The translations under genes were made by a program, and so were the position numbers. Below the pieces are notes generated by a model. The model was not told the origin of the DNA. It saw nothing but the letters and a program-made list of their open reading frames with translations, and did not search any database. A DNA stretch of 32,977 nucleotides from Deinococcales bacterium (GTDB lineage: Bacteria; Deinococcota; Deinococci; Deinococcales; JAAFIG01): positions 1 through 32,977 of the forward strand of contig JAAFIG010000045.1 in NCBI GenBank assembly GCA_013298595.1, in the 5' to 3' direction. Positions 15,792 to 23,431 of the stretch are shown piece by piece (positions within the stretch are counted from its first letter, which is position 1; each line of letters starts with the position of its first letter).

Positions 15792-16598
15792 TCAAAACCC
15801 TTGTAAATAGGCAGCCGCCACTGCAATGGCTCGAGGCTCATCAGAAGCCAAGCGCCCTTCGATAGCAATTAAACCAGTCGCTGGGATTTTCCCTAGTAAA
15901 ATCGGAATGATTTTTGCTAAGTCCAGTCGTCCTTCGCCAAGTAACGCATGGGTTTTTTCCTCGCTGGTATCGGACAAATGAGCATGAATAACCCGTGGCA
16001 CTCGAGCTAAGAATTCAAGTGGATCGCCAAGAGTACCTGCATGAGCAACATCTAAGCAGATTCCTACATTTTTAGCATCTATGGCATCGAGTAATTGGGC
16101 TAAACGCTCAAGGCTTTCGATATGGGTAATGAATTGTAACTTCTTTTTTTCCATCGCTTCAATTGCCACATGTAAACCAAGTAAGGCAGCTCGAGCATCC
16201 AGTTGCACAGCAAATTCTTCGAGACGTTGCCAGTACTCGTGTGAGTCGTCGGTGGTACTCGAGAGTGCACCTGGGTGAACAACCACAGTTTTGGCCTGTA
16301 ACTGCGCGGCTGTCTCGAGTGAATCAAGCACTAAGCGTCTGGATAAACTACGAATTTCGGGGTTGCTCGAGAGCGGGTTCAGATCGTAACTGGGTGCGTG
16401 CAAAGAAAGTGTCAAACCCAGTTCTTGAGCGTGCTGGTGAACAATTTTGGCTTTGACTCGAGTTTCGGTCAGGTGGCTTGCCCAGATTTCGGCAGCTTGG
16501 AAGCCTGCTGCTGCAATTTGATTTAATGCGCCTGTCACACCTGCGTGCCAAAGTAAACGAGTTGCTGGTGCAAATTTGGCATCAAGCGGTGTTATCAC
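15792..16598 (-). CDS. Sugar phosphate isomerase/epimerase-type TIM barrel (AP endonuclease 2 fold)
   Basis: The 268-residue product has the xylose-isomerase-like TIM-barrel fold. Recognisable strand-end motifs are LSLHAPSYDLNP, VVVHPGALSS, VAIEAMEKKK (Glu ligand), GICLDVAHAG (Asp/His ligands), VIHAHLSDTSEEKTHALLGEGRLD (His plus the family's G-E-G-x-x-D), and GLIAIEGR (terminal Glu). These fit a divalent-metal site as in endonuclease IV and sugar epimerases. The lack of DNA-intercalating loops and the H-x-H-L-S-D-T pattern favour the isomerase/epimerase branch, substrate unknown. The start is GTG 16598-16596 with TAGACT 7 nt upstream, so it is probably leaderless. Confidence 0.82.
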   Translation of the reverse strand: MITPLDAKFAPATRLLWHAGVTGALNQIAAAGFQAAEIWASHLTETRVKAKIVHQHAQELGLTLSLHAPSYDLNPLSSNPEIRSLSRRLVLDSLETAAQLQAKTVVVHPGALSSTTDDSHEYWQRLEEFAVQLDARAALLGLHVAIEAMEKKKLQFITHIESLERLAQLLDAIDAKNVGICLDVAHAGTLGDPLEFLARVPRVIHAHLSDTSEEKTHALLGEGRLDLAKIIPILLGKIPATGLIAIEGRLASDEPRAIAVAAAYLQGF

Positions 16599-16605
16599 AT
16601 GTCAG

Positions 16606-16611
16606 AGTCTA
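16606..16611 (-). promoter_or_regulatory. -10 box TAGACT upstream of the TIM-barrel gene
   Basis: On the minus strand TAGACT is followed by 7 nt and the GTG start at 16598. Confidence 0.4.
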
Positions 16612-16685
16612 ACCAATCTTAGCTAGGCAAAGTGTCATGAAGGCACACTTACCAAGAGGTCGTGACAGCTCAATTACCAAAGCCA

Positions 16686-17174
16686 TCAGGTAGCTTTATC
16701 TTCGCTGCGATCAACATTATCTAAATGGCTTTGTAATAAAGCTTTGAATTGCGTAGTAAACATGGCTCGTTGGGCGCGTAAACGCTCCATTTCGATACGA
16801 ATATCTCGGGCTTTATTGAGTGCATCACGCAGTAAATGTTCTTTTTGATTTTCGGCTTCTTGTACCAAAGTTAGGGCTTGGTGCTCAGCATTTTTGATTC
16901 GCAAGGAGGCTTCGCGCTCAGCATTGAGTTTCATTTCGTTCGCAATGCGTTCAGCGCTGACCACAGCCCGTTTCAGGGTTTCTTCGCCTTGGCGCAACTC
17001 GTTAACTTGCGCCTCGAGCATGGCAATACGTTCTTGGTTATTCCGCATGGTGCGTTCGGCTTCCTCGAGATCATCGGCAATACCCATAAGAAATTCACGA
17101 ACTTCTTTCTTTGAGTAACCAGAAAGGGCGTTAGAAAATTCTTGATGCCGAACGTCGAGTGGCGTATGCTTCAT
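16686..17174 (-). CDS. divIVA: DivIVA domain protein
   Basis: The 162-residue cell-pole and septum-associated coiled-coil protein has an N-terminal DivIVA membrane-targeting domain, TPLDVRHQEFSNALSGYSKKEVREFL (about residues 4-29). The LDV-x-x-x-EF and GY-x-x-x-EV-x-x-FL landmarks are visible. A long heptad-rich coiled coil runs to about residue 155. It directs division-site placement or polar growth, and in Deinococcus it is linked to septum orientation. It follows yggS by 29 bp in a pnp-yggS-divIVA run. TAGAGT (17189-17184) lies 9 nt before the ATG with no SD, so an internal near-leaderless promoter is possible. Confidence 0.9.
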   Translation of the reverse strand: MKHTPLDVRHQEFSNALSGYSKKEVREFLMGIADDLEEAERTMRNNQERIAMLEAQVNELRQGEETLKRAVVSAERIANEMKLNAEREASLRIKNAEHQALTLVQEAENQKEHLLRDALNKARDIRIEMERLRAQRAMFTTQFKALLQSHLDNVDRSEDKAT

Positions 17175-17203
17175 CCCAGATGCACTCTACCCGAGAAGAC
17201 GTT

Positions 17204-17839
17204 TTAGGGCAAGGGTGTAAAACACGCTCTGCCAACACGTACCAAGGTTGCACCTGCGGCAATGGCTAACTCGAGATCGTCGGACATTCCCATACTCAGA
17301 TGCTCGAGGTTGTACTGGTCGCGTACATTGCGTAAATCCAAAAAAGCTTGTTGCGCTTTTTTTTGGTCTTGAGGCGCAACTGTCATCAGTCCTCGGATAC
17401 GTAAACCCAGTTCTGAAGCGGTTTTTAACAGCCTTGGAATATCTGCAGCACTTACACCATGTTTTTGTTCTTCAAAACCCGCATTAATCTCGAGTAGCAA
17501 ATCTGGGACACGTTGCCATGTTTGGCTGCGTTTAGCAATTTCCTCGAGTAAGCGCTGGCTGTCTACGCTGTGAATCATGGTAAAACCCGCACAGAATTTA
17601 ACTTTATTGGTTTGTAAATGCCCAATCAAATGCCATTCAAGGTTTGGGTGCGCCTCGAGTTTTGGTAAGGCTTCTTGAATACGGTTCTCGCCGAGTAATG
17701 TGTGTCCGTGCGCTAAAATCGCGGTTTGGATTTCCTCGAGTGAATGTCCTTTAGTGACAGCAATCAATTTGACTGTGCTTGGGTCGCGGTTAGCAGCCAA
17801 GCAAGCCTTCTCAATTCGTTTTTGTACGTCTATTAACAT
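17204..17839 (-). CDS. yggS: PLP homeostasis protein (YggS/PROSC family)
   Basis: The 211-residue single-domain alanine-racemase-fold protein carries pyridoxal phosphate and buffers PLP and amino-acid pools. The PLP lysine is K30 in LIAVTKGHSLEEI. Other family blocks are LLGENRIQEALPKL, WHLIGHLQTNKVK and the C-terminal SMGMSDDLELAIAAGATLVRVGRA, which binds the phosphate. The start ATG 17839 is 2 bp after the upstream phosphorylase stop with no real SD, so translation is probably coupled. Association with divIVA is common in bacteria, where yggS lies in division clusters. Confidence 0.93.
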   Translation of the reverse strand: MLIDVQKRIEKACLAANRDPSTVKLIAVTKGHSLEEIQTAILAHGHTLLGENRIQEALPKLEAHPNLEWHLIGHLQTNKVKFCAGFTMIHSVDSQRLLEEIAKRSQTWQRVPDLLLEINAGFEEQKHGVSAADIPRLLKTASELGLRIRGLMTVAPQDQKKAQQAFLDLRNVRDQYNLEHLSMGMSDDLELAIAAGATLVRVGRACFTPLP

Positions 17840-17841
17840 AA

Positions 17842-18678
17842 TTACAGTTTTTTCAGAATGCCACGAACCAAGTTTTGGAAACGCGGTGCAATAGATTGGG
17901 CTGTTTCAATCACAGCTTGTTCTGTTGTACCACTGTGATCGCCTTGGTCGGCAACTGCCATATCGGTAATGGCACTTAAACCAAGTACTCGCATATTCAA
18001 GTAACGCGCCATAATCAGCTCGAGCACAGTACTCATACCAATGGTATCGGCACCTAATGTACGAAACATCCGTAGTTCGGCTCGAGGGGCATAGGTTGGA
18101 CCAGAGACTGCTAAGTACGTGCCTTCGCGTAATTCAATATTTTGTGCTCGAGCCACTTCTTTGGCGATGACTCGGTACTCGGGGTCGTAAGCATCGAGCA
18201 TTGGGACAAAGCGTTCACCCAATGGTGGGTCGTTGCTGCCAATCAGTGGGTTCATCCCTGTAAAATTAATATAGTCAGTTTGCAACATAATATCGCCTGT
18301 ATGCCAAGCTGGGTTTAAACCACCACAGGCATTACTTAAAATCAGTTTCTTAGCACCTATTGCATGAGCAAAGCGCACAGGAATTGCCGCTTCCTGAGCC
18401 GTGTAGCCTTCGTAAACATGCACCCGCCCTTGGAACGCCAATACAGTTTTCCCCTCGAGTTGACCAAGTACCGCTCTGCCAGCATGACCAGGAGCAGTGG
18501 ATAACGGAAAACCCGGTAAATCCTTATACGCAACAATCACAGGATTCTCGAGTTGCTCGGCAAGCGGACCTAAACCACTCCCCAGAATAATTGCCACATC
18601 TGGTACTAACTGAGAATGATTTTGCCAAGCGGTTTTGATACTCGAAACTCGAGCCAGGATATCAGTTGTTAAACTCAT
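17842..18678 (-). CDS. Purine nucleoside phosphorylase, trimeric PNP-I family, probable 6-aminopurine type
   Basis: The 278-residue enzyme cleaves purine nucleosides with phosphate. The family landmarks are AIILGSGLG (phosphate loop, near residue 30), GRVHVYEGY, SNACGGLNP and the GADTIGMSTV segment. Two base-recognition residues of guanosine/inosine enzymes are altered. The Glu of GPSxE (human E201) is Ala in SGPTYAPRAE, and the Asn of the ITN motif (human N243) is Asp in SAITDMAVAD. Asp at that site is associated with adenosine-type specificity. The usual MSTVPE is MSTVLE. I chose ATG 18678 because TAAAAT lies 7 nt upstream, removing a 40-residue non-conserved extension. It is first in the run with yggS and divIVA. 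Confidence 0.9.
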   Translation of the reverse strand: MSLTTDILARVSSIKTAWQNHSQLVPDVAIILGSGLGPLAEQLENPVIVAYKDLPGFPLSTAPGHAGRAVLGQLEGKTVLAFQGRVHVYEGYTAQEAAIPVRFAHAIGAKKLILSNACGGLNPAWHTGDIMLQTDYINFTGMNPLIGSNDPPLGERFVPMLDAYDPEYRVIAKEVARAQNIELREGTYLAVSGPTYAPRAELRMFRTLGADTIGMSTVLELIMARYLNMRVLGLSAITDMAVADQGDHSGTTEQAVIETAQSIAPRFQNLVRGILKKL

Positions 18679-18685
18679 GGTATTC

Positions 18686-18691
18686 ATTTTA
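18686..18691 (-). promoter_or_regulatory. -10 box TAAAAT, leaderless phosphorylase mRNA
   Basis: On the minus strand TAAAAT is followed by 7 nt and ATG 18678. It supports the short start of the phosphorylase. Confidence 0.5.
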
Positions 18692-18872
18692 CGGGTTTTT
18701 CTTGAGGACATGCTCACTTTTGACACGATTGACTCGAGTAAACTTTCGGCTGTTTGTTTGTGCTGCACAGCAAGGCTGGCTGATGAGTGGCTTCTCACCC
18801 GTACTTCACGCAGTGATTGCTAAAAACCGCCAGACTAAGCAGGCAGCAAATATATGATATTTCGGAGGGTTC

Positions 18873-21554
18873 ATGCGATTGGTACGAGGTTTATTATTCA
18901 CGTTATTATGTTTATGCGGTGTCGCCGTGGCACAAACAGGAGTTATTGATGACATTGTCGTGGTCAGTACAGCAGGTACACTCGACGATTCAATAGTGGG
19001 GCTGATCAAAGTTACAATTAACATTTCTATCGGAGATGCACTCGAGAATGTTAAACCCGAAGATATTCGCAACCAAGTTGAAAGTACTGGGTTTTTCCCA
19101 GCCAACACCACAAAAGTTGAAATTATTAAAGATGGTACTCGCAATATTGTTCGGATTACTGTTACGCCTAATCCGACCATTGAAAAAGTCGAAATTAAAG
19201 GTATTACAGTAACAGACCCAGCCCGAATTCTTGAATTTCTCGAGCAGCGTTACAATATTGCTGCTGGTGTGCTGGTCAACAATTCGCGTTTAGAAGAAGC
19301 CCGTATTGGACTTGGACAAGTCTACAAGCAAAGTGTCGGTTTTCCATTTACGCCAGATGTCAAATTTGAATTATCTAAACCCAAAGATAACAAAGTGGTT
19401 ATTACCTACACTGTTAACGAAAATGCTGCCCTACGCGAAATCAAAGTGGTTGGTGCGACCCTAGTGCCTGTACCCGAAATCGTGGCACTTTTTCAACCCT
19501 TAGCCACCAGCGGTAAATTCGATGCTAGGGGGTATTTCACAGGTTTACAAGGTACTCGAGCTTTGTACTTAAAAAAAGGATACGGTGCAAACACTGCCGA
19601 TGGTTACATTGGTTCTGGTCCAAGCATAGATAAGACTAAACTCGAGAATGGTGTGTTAACCCTCGAAATGGTTGAGTTAAAAATCGAATCCATCGATGCC
19701 ACTGCCCTTGGTATAGACCCAAGTACCCTCAGTCTCAAACCAGGGGATTATTTTAATTACCAAACATTAATTACCCAAACCAGAGGTTTAGCCAGAGGAC
19801 GTGATAAACAAGTGGGTATTCAACTCGAGCCAGCTGGTGAAAGCAGCGTGGTGGTTCGTTTTGTCCTTGTGGACGCACCTGCTGGTCCAATCCAAACCAT
19901 TCGGATTCTGGGTAATACCGCTTTACCAACTGCTAAATTACAACGTTTAATCACCCAAAAACTTGGTGATACCTATAACGCCCAAATCGCTCGAGAACTC
20001 GACTACACCGCTATTGCTCAAGCCTACAGCGAAGCCGGTTTTACCATTGTCAGTGCCCCAGATGTCAGTTATGCCGATGGTGTGTATAGCATTCGTATTG
20101 CCGAAGTTAAACTGGTGGGTTACGAAATCAAATGGCGTGGAGCACACCGTAGCCAAGACCGCATTATTTTGCGTGAATTACCAAAAGTTGGTGGTTTACT
20201 TGATTTTAATAAATTGCGTTTATCGTTTCGTAATCTCCAAGCCCTTGGTGTGCTCAAAGATATTCGCCCAGACATCAAAGCTGCCGAATCAAACAAACCT
20301 GAAGAAGTGATTCTGGTACTTGAACTCGAGGAAGGTACCACTGGCGAGATTCAACCAAATCTGGCATTCTCGACACTTGATGGTTTTACAGGTGGTTTAA
20401 GCTACAACGAACGCAATGCTTGGGGCTTAGGACACCGCTTTAGTGTTAGTTTCCAAGCCCAACCAAACGATGCAGGACAAGTGATTTCGGGTGGTTTTTC
20501 CTACTCGATTCCGTGGTTAGATTTTAATTTCCTTGATTTACGCACTAACCGCACCGATTTCTCAATTTATTTTTCTTCAACTATCGCGGGTAAGCGCACC
20601 ACCGATTTTAGTCGTAGCTTTGTGGATAACCCAGCCACTACCAATATTTACGAAGGTCCACGTTTCTTCACTACCCGTAACACAGGTGCTGGCATCAGCT
20701 TAGGCAGACAATTATTTGCTAATTTCACCATTCGTATTGCCTTTGATTTCCAATACGAACAAAACTTCCTCGAGACTCCCAATGTCACTTTTACCCCAGC
20801 CAACAACAATGCCGCTGTGACTGCTGCTAATACAGGAGCTGTTAATGGTGGTGTGCCCACCAATAACTTAACAGCCTTAGCCAGTGTCTCGGGAGAATTT
20901 AACACCAAAAACCGCGAGGATTTCCCGACTGCGGGTTGGCTTGTCCAAGGCAGCTTTGGTTACGGTTTTGGTACCGACCGCATTGATTCAACCCTCGCTT
21001 CTGCCCCACCCAAACCATTATCTTGGACACAAACCACTTTTGGTATTCGTACTTATTACGGATTTGGTTGGGATTCCCAAGGCAAATTTGGCGTTGGTGG
21101 CGACGACCGTAATTTCTCGTTGGCAGTACGTTTCAATGCTGGTGTAATTTTCGGTTCAGCACCAACTAACCGTATCTTCAATATTGGTGGCGCAACCGCT
21201 TCCGAAGCCATTAATTTACGTGGTTACGATTTTGGAGATTTACGCGGCGAAGTTTACTACACAGGTTCACTCGAATTACGCTACGATTTTGGTTTACAAA
21301 CAGCCTTTACATACGGCTTACTTGGCATTGTCTGGTTAGATTTTGGTAATGCTTGGGGTGGCGCAGAACAAAGCCGAGGACTGAAACCCGACGGCACGCG
21401 TATCCCATTCGGCATTCAAGTTGGTTATGGACTCGGTATTCAAATCAACCTTGGCTTTGGTGGTATTCAACTACCCGCCATTCGTCTTGATTACGGTTGG
21501 AGTCCGTGGAATCCTGGTGGTAAGTTCTACTTCCGATTAGGTTTCCCGTTCTAA
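18873..21554 (+). CDS. bamA: BamA/Omp85 outer-membrane assembly factor
   Basis: The product has 893 residues. The signal peptide is MRLVRGLLFTLLCLCGVAVA (cleaved about after residue 20). About five POTRA-like repeats follow (to residue about 485; for example VRFVLVDAPAGPIQTIRILGNTALP, a typical POTRA start). Then comes the 16-strand Omp85 barrel (about 490-893), with the final strand ending FYFRLGFPF and a C-terminal Phe. It inserts beta-barrel proteins into the outer membrane and shows the cell is diderm. A strong SD CGGAGGG precedes ATG 18873, with TATGAT at 18853-18858 as -10, so unlike its neighbours it has a leader. It is divergent from the phosphorylase operon. The last 0.8 kb of the gene has no CTCGAG. 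Confidence 0.93.
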   Translation: MRLVRGLLFTLLCLCGVAVAQTGVIDDIVVVSTAGTLDDSIVGLIKVTINISIGDALENVKPEDIRNQVESTGFFPANTTKVEIIKDGTRNIVRITVTPNPTIEKVEIKGITVTDPARILEFLEQRYNIAAGVLVNNSRLEEARIGLGQVYKQSVGFPFTPDVKFELSKPKDNKVVITYTVNENAALREIKVVGATLVPVPEIVALFQPLATSGKFDARGYFTGLQGTRALYLKKGYGANTADGYIGSGPSIDKTKLENGVLTLEMVELKIESIDATALGIDPSTLSLKPGDYFNYQTLITQTRGLARGRDKQVGIQLEPAGESSVVVRFVLVDAPAGPIQTIRILGNTALPTAKLQRLITQKLGDTYNAQIARELDYTAIAQAYSEAGFTIVSAPDVSYADGVYSIRIAEVKLVGYEIKWRGAHRSQDRIILRELPKVGGLLDFNKLRLSFRNLQALGVLKDIRPDIKAAESNKPEEVILVLELEEGTTGEIQPNLAFSTLDGFTGGLSYNERNAWGLGHRFSVSFQAQPNDAGQVISGGFSYSIPWLDFNFLDLRTNRTDFSIYFSSTIAGKRTTDFSRSFVDNPATTNIYEGPRFFTTRNTGAGISLGRQLFANFTIRIAFDFQYEQNFLETPNVTFTPANNNAAVTAANTGAVNGGVPTNNLTALASVSGEFNTKNREDFPTAGWLVQGSFGYGFGTDRIDSTLASAPPKPLSWTQTTFGIRTYYGFGWDSQGKFGVGGDDRNFSLAVRFNAGVIFGSAPTNRIFNIGGATASEAINLRGYDFGDLRGEVYYTGSLELRYDFGLQTAFTYGLLGIVWLDFGNAWGGAEQSRGLKPDGTRIPFGIQVGYGLGIQINLGFGGIQLPAIRLDYGWSPWNPGGKFYFRLGFPF

Positions 21555-21570
21555 AATTTACAAGTAAAAA

Positions 21571-21595
21571 AGCGAGCCACTTGGCTCGCTTTTTA
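21571..21595. terminator. Bidirectional rho-independent terminator
   Basis: AGCGAGCC (21571-21578) pairs with GGCTCGCT (21583-21590) around a 4-nt loop, flanked by A-run before and T-run after. It serves bamA from the left and the WD40 gene from the right. Confidence 0.9.
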
Positions 21596-21641
21596 TCTCG
21601 AGTAGACTGCAATAGCTTAAACCTAATACGACTCGAGTAAT

Positions 21642-22580
21642 TTATTCTTTAGCAACCAAATCCCAAATCTTGGTTCTACCATCATCACCAACCGAAACCA
21701 AGTGGCGATCATTAGCAGCAAATACCAAACCACGCACCCAGTCGATGTGCCCACGCAATACACCAACCCGCTGCACATGAACAACACTCCAAAGTTGTAC
21801 CGTAGCATCATCGCCAGCCGAAGCCAGCAGAGTTCCACTCGAGTTAAATCGCACACTGCGAATAAAATCAGCGTGTTTAAATTGCTGTAATTTCTGACCC
21901 GTTGCCACATGCCAAATTCGTGCCAGACCATCATCAGAACCAGTTGCTAAGCGCAGACCACTGACATCAAAATCCAGACTCGAGACCGTTTTTGCTACCC
22001 GAAAAACACGTTGCTGCTGCCAAGTACATATCTGAAAAATTTGTACCAAACCCTTGCCAGTACCAACCGCCAATTGATTCTTGCTTAAAGCTAAACTCAG
22101 CACCCGACTCGAGATTTGTAAACGCCGCAATTCTTGCCCAGTCTGCACCGACCAAACTCGTACCGTACCATCATCCGAACCTGTTATCAGACGCCGACCA
22201 TCAGCACTTATCACCACTGCTCGCAACCAATCGGTATGACCACGCAACTCGAGCCGCACCGTCCCACTCGAGACATCCCAAATCCGAGCGATATGATCGT
22301 CATGAGCAGAAACCAACCACTGCCCATTCGGACTCCAAGCAACACCACGCACCGAACCAAGTCCCGCTTTGAATTCTCGAGCCACTGTTTTACTGGCGAC
22401 TTGACGCAGTTGTATCAAACCATTGGTGCTGGTACTGGCTAACCACTGCCCATCGGGGCTATACGCCACCGAAAAAACAGCCCCAACAGGCTCGGACGGT
22501 AAAACACCAGAACGCGGCAAGGCAAACGCTAAAACCCAACTGAGAACACCTGTCGCAAACGCTAAAACCATGTATTTCAT
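21642..22580 (-). CDS. WD40 repeat protein with N-terminal membrane anchor or signal
   Basis: The product has 312 residues. The N-terminus MKYMVLAFATGVLSWVLAFA is a signal peptide or anchor, so the domain is exported. About seven WD40 repeats of about 40 residues follow, visible through recurring blocks such as FSVAYSPDGQWLASTSTNG, VAWSPNGQWLVSAHDDHIARIWD and VISADGRRLITGSDDGTVRVW, and GHTDW/GHIDW starts. A single seven-bladed propeller fits the length, making it a protein-binding scaffold; no enzyme domain is fused. The SD AAGGAG precedes ATG 22580. It ends at the bidirectional terminator shared with bamA. Partners are unknown; the neighbouring exported proteins are candidates. Confidence 0.88.
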   Translation of the reverse strand: MKYMVLAFATGVLSWVLAFALPRSGVLPSEPVGAVFSVAYSPDGQWLASTSTNGLIQLRQVASKTVAREFKAGLGSVRGVAWSPNGQWLVSAHDDHIARIWDVSSGTVRLELRGHTDWLRAVVISADGRRLITGSDDGTVRVWSVQTGQELRRLQISSRVLSLALSKNQLAVGTGKGLVQIFQICTWQQQRVFRVAKTVSSLDFDVSGLRLATGSDDGLARIWHVATGQKLQQFKHADFIRSVRFNSSGTLLASAGDDATVQLWSVVHVQRVGVLRGHIDWVRGLVFAANDRHLVSVGDDGRTKIWDLVAKE

Positions 22581-22690
22581 ATTGCTCCTTGTGGCAACAA
22601 TTTTCTTTCTGCCATCAGCTTATGTAAACAGCGTCTCAGCAGCGTTTCACTTCAAAAAAGAAAAGCAGGTAAATGTATGAAACATCAATA

Positions 22691-22708
22691 CAACCCAATC
22701 TTGGGTTG
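22691..22708. promoter_or_regulatory. Perfect inverted repeat CAACCCAA-TC-TTGGGTTG
   Basis: Eight-base arms meet with only 2 bp between, in the 200-bp gap between a small membrane protein gene and the WD40 gene (both minus strand). No T-run follows. A tight palindrome like this fits a dimeric repressor site for the WD40 gene as well as a weak terminator. Confidence 0.45.
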
Positions 22709-22780
22709 AACCAACTCGAGCTTGACCTTGAAAACCCAAAATAAACTGATGCGTCGTCACCAGATTTCAGGTTTTGCTCG

Positions 22781-23206
22781 TTACTCGGCTATTATTTCGT
22801 TACAACCTTGCATTTTGTCATTACAAAGCAAAACAGAAACAGAAGATTTCATATGCCGACTCAGGGATTTGGCTAAGACCTGAAAATTGCGTTTCAAATC
22901 AGGATTGGTTAACGTATCAAGGGTTATCTTCGCACTGACCACCATTGCCAATTGAAATTCATTATTGGCTTTACGCAACTGAAACGATTTATCTTCACCA
23001 GCCCCTGCTTGTGCCGCAAAAACTTCTGCACTTAAATAATCACGTATTTTGACTGCCTCGGCATTTGTCACAGGCGCTGTGTAAAAAAAATCACCACCAA
23101 GTAATTCAAGTCTCGAGCCATACGAAGGTGGCAGCAGTGCCGAGAAACGCCATATTGCTAGTCCTATTCCAATCACAATCAATACAATCCGAATTTCTTT
23201 GTTCAT
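22781..23206 (-). CDS. Membrane-anchored small protein of unknown function
   Basis: The product has 141 residues. One N-terminal membrane helix (IRIVLIVIGIGLAIW, about residues 5-19) is followed by an extracytoplasmic domain that begins GSRLELLGGDFFYTAPVTNAEAVKIRDYL and ends with two cysteines (LLCNDKMQGCNE) that could form a disulfide. The mention of a displayed residue series such as TAPVTxxEAxxIxxYL resembles small GYF-like or anti-sigma-type exported domains only vaguely; I do not recognise the family. I chose ATG 23206 because AAGG lies about 8 nt upstream and the upstream 22 codons are not protein-like. It may be co-transcribed with the WD40 gene. Confidence 0.7.
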   Translation of the reverse strand: MNKEIRIVLIVIGIGLAIWRFSALLPPSYGSRLELLGGDFFYTAPVTNAEAVKIRDYLSAEVFAAQAGAGEDKSFQLRKANNEFQLAMVVSAKITLDTLTNPDLKRNFQVLAKSLSRHMKSSVSVLLCNDKMQGCNEIIAE

Positions 23207-23262
23207 ATCTGCACCTTCTGCCGTTATGACAATCATTTTTTGTTCGGAATACACTTGATGTT

Positions 23263-23297
23263 CTCGAGTCAAGAAAATCTTGTTTGCCTGACTCGAG
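23263..23297. repeat. Inverted repeat built on two CTCGAG sites
   Basis: CTCGAGTCA (23263-23271) and TGACTCGAG (23289-23297) are perfect inverse complements around 17 nt, in the spacer between two minus-strand genes. No T-run follows. Because CTCGAG is itself palindromic and abundant, only the three extra bases per arm are informative. Confidence 0.5.
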
Positions 23298-23328
23298 CCA
23301 GTGCGAGGTGTTTAATTTGTACCAAACA

Positions 23329-23430
23329 CTAAGGTGTTTGGACTTGTACGGGGTAAAAGCTATTTTTGGTACTATCGTTACCTAATTTTCCGTAAATACC
23401 GCCACCCCAACAGTAAATATTTTTATCCAT
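23329..23430 (-). pseudogene. Relic of a single RCC1 repeat
   Basis: Minus-strand frame 23430-23329 reads MDKNIYCWGGGIYGKLG then NDSTKNSFYPVQVQTP and a TAG stop. This is one near-perfect RCC1/alpha-tubulin-suppressor-type repeat (x-x-YCWG-x-x-x-x-GxLG-N-x-x-T-x-x-x-x-x-PVxV). It begins one base after the stop of the upstream Ig-like lipoprotein gene, in another frame. RCC1 propellers need about seven repeats, so this is a leftover. The likely history is a lipoprotein with a C-terminal RCC1 propeller that lost most of it by deletion. No SD precedes the ATG. Confidence 0.75.
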
Positions 23431-23431
23431 T

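Noticed and set aside
18679-18798. N-terminal 40-residue extension of the purine phosphorylase
   Set aside because: Not conserved in the family, and the TAAAAT box 7 nt before ATG 18678 marks a shorter start.
22423-22680. 85-codon plus-strand frame with a hydrophobic end, opposite the WD40 gene start
   Set aside because: The hydrophobic part is antisense to the WD40 leader and its 5' region. The minus-strand gene has a clear SD and repeats.
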